This document shows, piece after piece, positions 11,440 to 23,400 of a stretch of 64,000 nt of DNA (positions are counted from its first letter, which is position 1; each line of letters opens with the position of its first letter). The position numbers were made by a program, and so were the translations under genes. Origin of the DNA: Symbiodinium natans. Lineage: Eukaryota > Sar > Dinophyceae > Suessiales > Symbiodiniaceae. Below the pieces are notes generated by a model. The model saw nothing but the letters and a program-made list of their open reading frames with translations. It was not told the DNA's origin and made no database searches. The stretch covers positions 188,001 to 252,000 of the forward strand of contig CAJNDS010002664.1 of the NCBI GenBank assembly GCA_905221605.1, given 5' to 3'.

Positions 11440-14400
11440 ATTGGAGATAGAACGCTCTTGAAGCCTTGCCAGGAGCTTGCGTGCCTGCCCAAGCGAGTGA
11501 ATCGGCTGAATCTTCCTCTGCAGTCGCTCCAGGCCTTGGGATTCGTGATGCGCCCTTGGGCCGGCGCTCGGCTGGACGAAGCTGCGCAGGTCGCTTGGGT
11601 GTGAAGGGCTCTGAAAAGTCTCTGAGTCGCATCATTTGGGACAAGGGCTTAATGTGGCAGAACGACCAGGACACGGCCCTAAACCTAAAACTGCTCACCT
11701 CCACCTCCCCTGGAAGGTGCCGCGGTCAACGGGGAGCGCAGCTCCATGGCTTCGGCCGCACATGACCCCCAAAGACGGGTTCCCACAGCCGTGGATGAGC
11801 GGCTACTGTCCTGGTTATTGTGTGCAGTGTGGCTTGGGCTAGCGTAGGTTTGCGAAGGTGTCTTGCCTGACTCCAGACTCTCGCGCGAGAGCCTTGCAAA
11901 GTCAACGCAGGTGATTCCCGCCAACAGAAAGCACAAGGGGATCAAGCACGCTCCGTCAAAGTCATGGGCCTCGCCTGCGGGCGCTTTGACTTGGCTGCCT
12001 CCGCATCTGCCTGCATTGCATGTGCGAAAAGCCAGGCCGTCTTGCCCTGAAAGGTCAGGCATACGAGGTGACAGAACCAGGCTTTAGGCCTAGAAGACAT
12101 CTTGAGATTCAAGGGGGTGTGCCATGTGCGTCCTTGCACCATGCTATGCCATGCTGCAGTGCCTGCAGGGCAGCCTCTCGGGCCAGTTCCAGACCGGCCT
12201 GCTGCAACGGAAGCCGCCACCACGCCATCCACCACGCCACCATGTACGTGTCCCCACTTCAAAACGATCTAAGGAGGCGCGAGGCTGCCTCCAGCTCTGC
12301 AACCTGCGCCTTCAGGACAGGTACCTTCACGCAGCGTGCTTCTCCCAGAGCTCCGGTCTGCAACAAGTGCAGCGCCTCTGCGGCTTCCGCGCTGAGGCGC
12401 TTTGCCTAGTGAGAGCGTGCAACAGAATGGGCGTGCTTGGCGTGCTTGAGGTGGGAGCAGGGAAGTTTGACCTCTCAGAGCATCGTGGCCTCGCTGCTGT
12501 GCGCCGCCACGGTCGCCTCGGCAGCGGCAGCGCGCCGTGCCTGGAAAGAGCCGGGCAGGAGCAGAAGGGGAAAGAAGGGGAGCGCATCCCTCTGTGGGTT
12601 CTTGCGCCTCTGCTCCGCGAGCCTCTTCTGCCGCCGACAGCTCCTGAGAACAGATTCTTGGGTTTCTGAGGGGGCGAACCCAGCCACGAGGCTTGCCTCG
12701 GCATAGGTGTGCTGTCACTAATACTCTGCAGTACAAGTCGCCAAGCATGGTAAACAGAAGTGGTTCCTCTTGGAGCACCCAAAGCCGGCAAAGTCCATCT
12801 ATTCTTGCGTAAGTGGCCCCGATCTTGTTGGGCTTAGGGTTTAGGGTTCAGGGTTCAGGGTTCAGGGTTTAGGGGATGACCCAGGCCCCGGCTTCACGGA
12901 GGTGCTGCAGCTCCGCCCTGAGCTGCGCCGTGGAGGTCTGCTCAGCCTGGAAGCAACTCAACTTACTGTTGGTTAGCAGGGAATGGGGGAATGCGAGCAC
13001 TATGTACATACATACATATATATATATACCCTTTAAGGGATTATGATAGGGTACCTAATTCCCCCCTACCCCGTCCCTACTAACCAACAGCAAGTGAATA
13101 GTGGGTGACGCGGCGTTCGCATCGGGACAGCTCTCCAGATTCTGCTCCCTTTGTCCGGGGGTTGCGCTCGAATATTTGTGGGGTGCATCAAGACAGGGGC
13201 CATGATTTAAGCTGCGGTTTGGTGTTTAGGCTTTGAGGTTTAGGGTTTAGGGTTTAGGGTTGAGGGTTTGGGGTTTGGGGTTTGGGGTTTGGGGTTTGGG
13301 GTTTAGGGTGTAGGCCCATCTCAGGCTCAATTCTTCGGATGCCCTCCCTGCCTCGGCACCGGCCTGCCTTGAAGCCAAGTCATCCTTCAGCTTCTCCTCA
13401 GGGGACACTTCACCCAAGCGCTTACCAAGCTTCTCTGACCCTAAACCCTAAACCCTAAACCCCAAACCCTCAACCCTAAACCCAAAACCCTAAACCCTAA
13501 ACCCTGACCCTAAACCCTAAACCCTAAACCCTCCGGGTTCCGGGCGACTTGTCTTTGAAGGCTCGCCTTCTCAGCCTTGGCACCTTCGAGCGCCGCCTCG
13601 GCCTCTGGAGAAAAACGCACCCACTATTGAATACAACTGAAATGTTATATACTTGACTATCATTTATATATGACATATTCTATATGATGTATTCTCTGCT
13701 ATGTACTATACGTGAATTATATGCTATCTATCATCTGTTTCTATGTTTTTGCATGTTTATCTTTTCTATTGAGCGTATATTGTAGCCCGGTTTCGTTTTG
13801 AATCCAGATGTGGCACCTGCTGCCACGCCGCGGCCTCCGCTGATCTGAGGCGCTCTGCCTGCGGAAGAGAGCGGTACCTAATGAAGGGCCGACCAAAACA
13901 CTTTTGGTGGCTTTGTTTGGAGCCTTTCTGTTTCTAAATACTTGCAAAATAGGGTTGGAATGGGTCCGCTGCAGTTTCTGGATTTCATCAATGTGGCAAG
14001 AACGCAGCGGGTCTTTCAATCCTTTGACCACATACATATATGTATATATACACACACCTTCTAGCTTAGGATCCCAAAAGGGCTGATCACTTAGCGTGGA
14101 TCAACTCGGTCACGCAGTCTGCAAGGAACGGTTGCTGGCCTCCTTCTGTCTTTGGACTGCCTGCGCAAGAATATGCTGTCATGGTCGCCCTTTTAGTACT
14201 AAGCCGACTAAGCCTTGCTACGCCCGTCACATCACAAAAAGCACCTGCTAAGCAACGAACCAAGGCAAACAAAGAGTTCGACTCGTGCGCCTGTGCGCTG
14301 CTCTGGTTCGTGGCTTGCAAAGCTGCCTCATGCGCCACCATGTTCTGATACAATCTCATACAATGATTCCGGCACTCATTGAGGATTCCTGAAGCTCCGA

Positions 14401-17400
14401 GCACCGGAGTTCGCAATGTCATGAGCCCTCAGGAGTGCGCCTTTTGCTCAGCAACTTGGCTCTGAAGCTCCGCTACCTGCAAGCAAAAGACCAAAAGACA
14501 GGAGGGACGAGGACCCCCTAAACTCCCTAAACTCCCTAAACTCCCCAAACTCCCCAAACTCCCCAAACTCCTCAAACTCCCCAAACTCCCTAAACTCCCC
14601 AAACCCCCTTGCACCGTTTGTTTGTTCAGCAGGCCCCGCCAGCCTCAGCCTTGCTTCGAGCCAACTCCTGGCAGCAAGTAGGGCACATACATCGACTGCC
14701 CATGATATGATGATTAGTCTACTATGTGTAGATTATTGTATGAATGGCACTTTTCGATTTTTGAGTTTACCATATCTTTGTTATTAAAATATGGTGATAC
14801 GAATGGTGGCACCGTCAGCTCAGGCCAAGGAAAACGTACACCCCAACCTCACTACGCACCAGACACAGCACCAGACTCCCAACCACCCCCTTCCCCGCCG
14901 CGCCAAACACCCTGACCTGTCCCTGCATGAGCTGTAAGTGGTAAGTGGGAAAGGATCAGCCCCCCCGCAGCCCCACTACACGCCGCACCTGGTCAACCTT
15001 ATCACAACCCCACCAGACAACCACAAAATACTTTGCAGTGAAGGGATCAATATTGCCCCCCACCATGCCACCTGCAAGGTGAAAACGCTCTCCAAAGTGC
15101 AAGCCGACGAAAGCAAACCTAGCCTCTTTGGCACTTTGATCACGCTGCTGCGAGGACGCCTGAGCAACAGTCTGACAGCTGTGTCTCCAACCTGCTGGAA
15201 AGCTCAGCGCTACGTCGTGCAGGCGGCCTCCATATCTTTGATGGTTGCTTGCTGCGCCTCAGCCTGGATCAAGCAAAACTCTCTGTGCTGCTCAGCTGAT
15301 GTCGCCTCAGATAAACCCTTGATTTGTCGAGGCCTCTGGTTCCATTCATTCCCACTGTCCCTTGGCCTTCGCCGTCAGCTGTGCCACTTCCTGCTGGTGC
15401 TGCGCCAAGGCAGCCTGCAGCCAGCACGCTTAGCGGCTCTCAACTCTGCATAAGCTCTACGCCCTCATCTGCACCTTCTTGAATAACATGACTCAGATTC
15501 TCTGAACACACCAGAGACTGCCGAGGAGACCAAAAAATCTGCACACGCCACCACCATGAACAGGCCGTGATAGACATGAGGCATGCTCCTAGTGCACCTA
15601 AACCTAAGGATCCTGACATTGGGGGTATAAGGGCCCTTATAAGGGGGATGTTTATGTGGTTTTTTGGGCCCTCTCCTGCCTGCAAGTCCGCGACTTGCGC
15701 GTTCAGCACCGATACCTGCGAGCCATAGCCGAAGAGTCGACAGAAGGATCCAGGAATCGCGGTCCCAAGGGTCCCCCGGTAGCTACGCCTGCCCGAAACC
15801 CTATACCCTCAACCACCCGACCCTAAACCCTAAACCCTAATCCCAAACCCTAAACCCGAAACCCTAAACCCTAAACCCCAAACCCTAAACCCGAAACCCG
15901 AAACCCTAAACCCTAAACCCCAAACCCTACCACGGTCACACCTGGGCAGCTTCCGCTTGCAGGTTCTGCATCTCTCGGCTGGCGCTTTCAGCTGCCGCCT
16001 CTGCACCGCGCCAACATCCAACCAAACCCATAGGGTTTAGGTTTAGGGTTTAGGGTTTAGGGTTTAGGGTTTAGGGTTTAGGGTTTAGGGTTTAGGGTTT
16101 AGGGTTTAGGGTTTAGGGTTTAGGGTTTAGGGTTTAGGGTTTAGGGTTTGCTGTGATAGGGCGTAGATGTGAAGGTTAGGTTTCGGAACAAGCTCGAAAG
16201 CTTCGTGAGGTGCTGAGGAGCAGCTTTGGCCCGATTGTGGAGGGCCATCTAACACTTTTCTCCCACCCCACGCCGTCCAAGGCGGCAAAGCCACCCAAAC
16301 CTATTCCTTTTAGGGTTTAGGCCTAAACTCAGACAGTCCACTTTTCAAAACTTTGATGTTGGTTGAATGCGAGAGTCAAGGGTGCCAGCAAGGTCTCCAA
16401 GGTAAGATAGAGGCCCCGCCGAGGGGGGTCAGGGGCGCCAGGTGGGCCAGGGGGGTTAGGGGGGCGGCCAGGGGCCAAAAGGCCAGAAAACTGATTAAAA
16501 GGCCAGCCAATATCAGGGTCTGGGTTATTATAGGGGACCAGTACTGGTCCCGAGGAGAGCGTGTTCCATCGTGGGCGCTACCGACTTCCATGCTGTGGGA
16601 GGGGGGCGAGCGACCTGGGTCGGCTTGTGCCATCGAGGTGAAAGGGCTTAAGCGCCGCCCCCCAACGTAGGGGGGCGGCCTAGGCCCTGAGATTAGGGTT
16701 TAGGGTTTAGGGTTTTGGGTTTAGGGTTTAGGGTTTAGGGTTTAGGGTTTAGGGTTTACTGTTTAGGGTTTAGGGTTTACTGTTTAGGGTTTAGGGTTTA
16801 GGGTTTAGGGTTTAGGGTTTAGGGTAAGCAAACCTCGGATGTTCCCCCTTTATACTAACAGCTCCTTAATCGGGATTATGGCAGTGAACTATAATCCCTA
16901 TTCAGGACTGTTATTCAGGACTGTTAGTATAACGGGGGATTTCCCAAAGAAAACACAAAATGTACGGCAACAAACAACCATATGCAGTAAGAACATATGA
17001 AACTAGGTGATTTTGCGCCAAAACGAGCAGGAATCAACTTCGATCGCTGCGAGGCCAACCGACATAGCCGACATGCCCCCGGAGTCCGCGCTGGCCTCGA
17101 GCTCGGCCAGCTTGCCACGCAACTCCGGGACCTGCAAGTGCACCAGCATTCACCAGCTCTTGCAGCTTTCATACATTTTAATCGTGTGCCAGCAGCCCTC
17201 CCGCACCCTAGCCCAAAACTCTTCACAGATGTTCTCTCCACTTTTGCAGTGATTTCGAAGCCTGTGCGGCTTCGGATCTCAGCTGCTCAAGCTGCTGCTG
17301 GAGCTCCGCAGACGCACCGGCAGCATCTTGCAAGGCGGCTGTCCGTTGCGCCTTGCAGGATGCCAACGCATCTACACCTGACTTTCTCAATAGCACGTTA

Positions 17401-20400
17401 AGCTTGTGCCTCCACATCGGCTACTTGTGCTTTCAGTGCCGGCACCTTGCATGTTTCCGTTGCGCACACCACGCATTGGCCAGCTGCAACAGCCATGCCG
17501 ACACATGCCGACACCATTGCCTGCCTCAGCTGCTTCCGCCTTGAGTCTGGCAACTTCTTCTTGCAGCTGCTCAGCCGCAGCTTGCACTTGGAGAGCGGAT
17601 TCTTGCTTAGCCTTCACATCCAAACGGACAAGTCGCTTGACAAGCCCATCATAGCCGATCGCTCTCACAATCTCTCGCATGCTCTCGTTACCTTCAATCA
17701 ACTTCGATCGCTGCGAGGCCAACCGACATAGCCGACATGCCCCCGGAGTCCGCGCTGGCCTCGAGCTCGGCCAGCTTGCCACGCAACTCCGGGACCTGCA
17801 AGTGCACCAGCATTCACCAGCTCTTGCAGCTTTCATAAATTTTAACCATGTGCCAGCAGCCCTCCGGCACCCTAGCCCAAAACTCTTCACAGATGTTCTC
17901 TTCACTCACTTTTGCAGTGATTTCGAAGCCTGTGCGGCTTCGGATTTCAGCTGCTCAAGCTGCTGCTGGAGCTCCGCAGACGCACCGGCAGCATCTTGCA
18001 AGGCGGCTGTCCGTTGCGCCTTGCAGGATGCCAACGTATCTACACCTGACTTTCTCAATAGCACGTTAAGCTTGTGCCTCCACATCGGCTACTTGTGCTT
18101 TCAGTGCCGACACCTTGCAAGTTTCCGTTGCGCACACCACGCATTGGCCAGCTGCAACAGCCATGCCGACACATGCCGACACCATTGCCTGCCTCAGCTG
18201 CTTCCGCCTTGAGTCTGGCAACTTCTTCTTGCAGCTGCTCAGCCCCAGCTTGCACTTGGAGAGCGGATTCTTGCTTAGCCTTCACATCCAAAAGGACAAG
18301 ACACTTAAAAGCCCATCATAGCCGATCGCTCTCACAATCTCTCACATGCTCTCGTTACCTTCAATCAACTTCGATCGCTGCGAGGCCAACCGACATAGCC
18401 GACATGCCCCCGGAGTCCGCGCTGGCCTCGAGCTCGGCCAGCTTTCCACGCAACTCCGGGACCTGCAAGTGCACCAGCATTCACCAGCTCTTGCAGCTTT
18501 CATACATTTTGACCGTGTGCCAGCAGCCCTCCCACACCCTAGCCCAAAACTCTTCACAGATGCTCTCTTCACTCACTTTTGCGGTGGTTTCGAAGCCTGT
18601 GCGGCTTCGGATCTCAGCTGCTCAAGCTGCTGCTGGAGCTCCGCAGACGCACCGGCAGCATCTTGCAAGGCGGCTGTCCGTTGCGCCTTGCAGGATGCCA
18701 ACGCATCTACACCTGACTTTCTCAATAGCACGTTAAGCTTGTGCCTCCACATCGGCTACTTGTGCTTTCAGTGCCGGCACCTTGCATGTTTCCGTTGCGC
18801 ACACCACGCATTGGCCAGCTGCAACAGCCATGCCGACACATGCCGACACCATTGCCTGCCTCAGCTGCTTCCGCCTTGAGTCTGGCAACTTCTTCTTGCA
18901 GCTGCTCAGCCGCAGCTTGCACTTGGAGAGCGGATTCTTGCTTAGCCTTCACATCCAAACGGACAAGACACTTCACAAGCCCATCATAGCCGATCGCTCT
19001 CACACTCTCTCACATGCTCTCGTTACCTTCAATCAACTTCGATCGCTGCGAGGCCAACCGACATAGCCGACATGCCCCCGGAGTCCGCGCTGGCCTCGAG
19101 CTCGGCCAGCTTTCCACGCAACTCCGGGACCTGCAAGTGCACCAGCATTCACCAGCTCTTGCAGCTTTCATACATTTTAATCGTGTGCCATCAGCCCTCC
19201 GGCACCCTAGCCCAAAACTCTTCACAGATGTTCTCTTCACTTTTGCAGTGATTTCGAAGCCTGTGCGGCTTCGGATCTCAGCTGCTCAAGCTGCTGCTGG
19301 AGCTCCGCAGACGCACCGGCAGCATCTTGCAAGGCGGCTGTCCGTTGCGCCTTGCAGGATGCCAACGTATCTACACCTGACTTTCTCAATAGCACGTTAA
19401 GCTTGTGCCTCCACATCGGCTACTTGTGCTTTCAGTGCCGGCACCTTGCATTTTCCATTGCACACTCACCACGCATTGGCCAGCTGCAACAGCCATGCCG
19501 ACACATGCCGACACCATTGCCTGCCTCAGCTGCTTCCGCCTTGAGTCTGGCAACTTCTTCTTGCAGCTGCTCAGCCGCAGCTTGCACTTGGAGAGAAGAT
19601 TCTTGCTTAGCCTTCACATCCAAACGGACAAGTCGCTTGACAAGCCCATCATAGCCGATCGCTCTCACAATCTCTCACATGCTCTCGTTACCTTCAATCA
19701 ACTTCGATCGCTGCGAGGCCAACCGACATAGCCGACATGCCCCCGGAGTCCGCGCTGGCCTCGAGCTCGGCCAGCTTTCCACGCAACTCCGGGACCTGCA
19801 AGTGCACCAGCATTCACCAGCTCTTGCAGCTTTCATACATTTTAACCATGCGCCAGCAGCCCTCCGGCACCCTAGCCCAAAACTCTTCACAGATGTTCTC
19901 TTCACTCACTTTTGCAGTGATTTCGAAGCCTGTGCGGCTTCGGATCTCAGCTGCTCAAGCTGCTGCTGGAGCTCCGCAGACGCACCGGCAGCATCTTGCA
20001 AGGCGGCTGTCCGTTGCGCCTTGCAGGATGCCAACGTATCTACACCTGACTTTCTCAATAGCACGTTAAGCTTGTGCCTCCACATCGGCTACTTGTGCTT
20101 TCAGTGCCGGCACCTTGCATTTTCCATTGCACACTCACCACGCATTGGCCAGCTGCAACAGCCATGCCGACACATGCCGACACCATTGCCTGCCTCAGCT
20201 GCTTCCGCCTTGAGTCTGGCAACTTCTTCTTGCAGCTGCTCAGCCGCAGCTTGCACTTGGAGAGAAGATTCTTGCTTAGCCTTCACATCCAAACGGACAA
20301 GTCGCTTGACAAGCCCATCATAGCCGATCGCTCTCACAATCTCTCACATGCTCTCGTTACCTTCAATCAACTTCGATCGCTGCGAGGCCAACCGACATAG

Positions 20401-23400
20401 CCGACATGCCCCCGGAGTCCGCGCTGGCCTCGAGCTCGGCCAGCTTGCCACGCAACTCCGGGACCTGCAAGTGCACCAGCATTCACCAGCTCTTGCAGCT
20501 TTCATACGTTTTAACCGTGTGCCAGCAGCCCTCTCGCACCCTAGCCCAAAACTCTTCACAGATGCTCTCTTCACTTTTGCAGTGATTTCGAGGCCTGTGC
20601 GGCTTCGGATCTCAGCTGCTCAAGCTGCTGCTGGAGCTCCGCAGACGCACCGGCAGCATCTTGCAAGGCGGCTGTCCGTTGCGCCTTGCAGCATGCCAAC
20701 GTATCTACACCTGACTTTCTCAATAGCACGTTAAGCTTGTGCCTCCACATCGGCTACTTGTGCTTTCAGTGCCGGCACCTTGCATGTTTCCGTTGCACAC
20801 ACCACGCATTGGCCAGCTGCAACAGCCATGCCGACACATGCCGACACCAGCCTGCCTCAGCTGCTTCCGCCTTGAGTCTGGCAACTTCTTCTTGCAGCTG
20901 CTCAGCCGCAGCTTGCACTTGGAGAGCGGATTCTTGCTTAGCCTTCACATCCAAACGGACAAGTCGCTTGACAAGCCCATCATAGCCGATCGCTCTCACA
21001 ATCTCTCACATGCTCTCGTCACCTTCAATCAACTTCGATCGCTGCGAGGCCAACCGACATAGCCGACATGCCCCCGGAGTCCGCGCTGGCCTCGAGCTCG
21101 GCCAGCTTGCCACGCAACTCCGGGACCTGCAAGTGCACCAGCATTCACCAGCTCTTGCAGCTTTCATACATTTTAATCGTGTGCCAGCAGCCCTCCCGCA
21201 CCCTAGCCCAAAACTCTTCACAGATGTTCTCTTCACTTTTGCAGTGATTTCGAAGCCTGTGCGGCTTCGGATCTCAGCTGCTCAAGCTGCTGCTGGAGCT
21301 CCGCAGACGCACCGGCAGCATCTTGCAAGGCGGCTGTCCGTTGCGCCTTGCAGCATGCCAACGTATCTACACCTGACTTGCTCAATAGCACGTTAAGCTT
21401 GTGCCTCCACATCGGCTACTTGTGCTTTCAGTGCCGGCACCTTGCATGTTTCCATTGCACACTCACCACGCATTGGCCAGCTGCAACAGCCATGCCGACA
21501 CATGCCGACACCATTGCCTGCCTCAGCTGCGTCCGCCTTGAGTCTGGCAACTTCTTCTTGCAGCTGCTCAGCCGCAGCTTGCACTTGGAGAGCGGATTCT
21601 TGCTTAGCCTTCACATCCAAACGGACAAGTCGCTTGACAAGCCCATCATAGCCGATCGCTCTCACGAGGCCAACCGACATAGCCGACATGCCCCCGGAGT
21701 CCGCGCTGGCCTCGAGCTCGGCCAGCTTGCCACGCAACTCCGGGACCTGCAAGTGCACCAGCATTCACCAGCTCTTGCAGCTTTCATACATCTTAACCAT
21801 GTGCCAGCAGCCCTCCGGCACCCTAGCCCAAACCTCTTCACAGATGTTCTCTTCACTCACTTTTGCAGTGATTTCGAAGCCTGTGCGGCTTCGGATCTCA
21901 GCTGCTCAAGCTGCTGCTGGAGCTCCGCAGACGCACCGGCAGCATCTTGCAAGGCGGCTGTCCGTTGCGCCTTGCAGCATGCCAACGTATCTACACCTGA
22001 CTTTCTCAATAGCACGTTAAGCTTGTGCCTCCACATCGGCTACTTGTGCTTTCAGTGCCGGCACCTTTCATGTTTCCGTTGCGCACACCACGCATTGGCC
22101 AGCTGCAACAGCCATGCCGACACATGCCGACACCAGCCTGCCTCAGCTGCTTCCGCCTTGAGTCTGGCAACTTCTTCTTGCAGCTGCTCAGCCGCAGCTT
22201 GCACTTGGAGAGCGGATTCTTGCTTAGCCTTCACATCCAAACGGACAAGTCGCTTGACAAGCCCATCATAGCCGATCGCTCACACAATCTCTCACATGCT
22301 CTCGTTACCTTCAATCAACTTCGATCGCTGCGAGGCCAACCGACATAGCCGACTTGCCCCCGGAGTCCGCGCTGGCCTCGAGCTCGGCCAGCTTGCCACG
22401 CAACTCCGGGACCTGCAAATTGCGGCTTGCATGCATGTTAACTGTGTGCCCGCGGCTTTTAGCATGTAAAAGCTGCGTGAGGCAGTTCCCCTCCACCCCT
22501 CCCTCCCCTCGTGTCAGAGCATCTCGCGACTCCTGTGCTCGCCTTTGCCCCGCATTCCTAGCACATGTTGCGTCCTCGTTCAAAGCTCGAGATTCGTCGG
22601 GGGTAGAGCCCAAACAGTACAAGAAGAACACTCCAAGACCCCCTCCCAGACCTCGCCAAAGGCACTCTTCGCAAGGGCCCGAAAGCCGCGATAGTTCACG
22701 AGGAGCATGTGCACGGGATCAAAACGCGAGCGGCATTGGCAACACTGCGACATGCAAATCCCCCTTGAAACGTTTAGAACGGACGACCGCCGCGAACCCA
22801 TCCGGGCCTAGGCGAGCGTCTTGGACATGCGGAACCACCGAGAGAGTCATCGATGAAAAACATGAGTGCACTCCGAAGTCTGGGAGAGGCCTTCTTAAGC
22901 CTTAGTACAGGCAACCATGGGCCCTATGTGGTGACTTCTCCAGAACAGGGTCCTTTTTTGGGGGTACCCTAGATGATACATGGGCACGGGGCCTAGGCGA
23001 GAGCAACCGAGGTGTGTGCGGGAGCACCGCTCCGGGACCGCAATCTGAGCTTCTTTACCCCGAACAGGATCACCCGAAGGCGCAAGGCGCAAGCATTGTG
23101 TGAGGAATTGGAGTATTCATATTATTCATGACATCTGCCGACTGGGAATGTGCCGGTGACGTTCAACATCATGAACATCCAACGACTCATGCCGTCAAAT
23201 CTGTCGCAACCCCACCCCCCCCTCCACCGACCCTCCTACCCTACCTTGCTTTTCTGGTTTTGCCACTTGGACAGGCCCAAGCCGAGGCGGGTCGCGTAGC
23301 GATAAAAGTACATAGGACAAGAATCGGGAACACGCCCGAAGCTCTTCGCTCCTGCTCTCTGCGCCCTCACGTTTGCCCAGCAATTTCGACGCCTGCACGG

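Noticed and set aside
21348-22271. 307-residue plus-strand open frame across the array
   Set aside because: It runs through exons and introns of the repeat unit alike, and similar plus-strand frames recur in other units. The coiled-coil reading on the minus strand explains the unit.
17029-22418. CRISPR-like or plain satellite interpretation of the 667-bp array
   Set aside because: The units are far too long for CRISPR and contain four consistent in-frame exons, so it is a tandem exon array in a eukaryotic gene.
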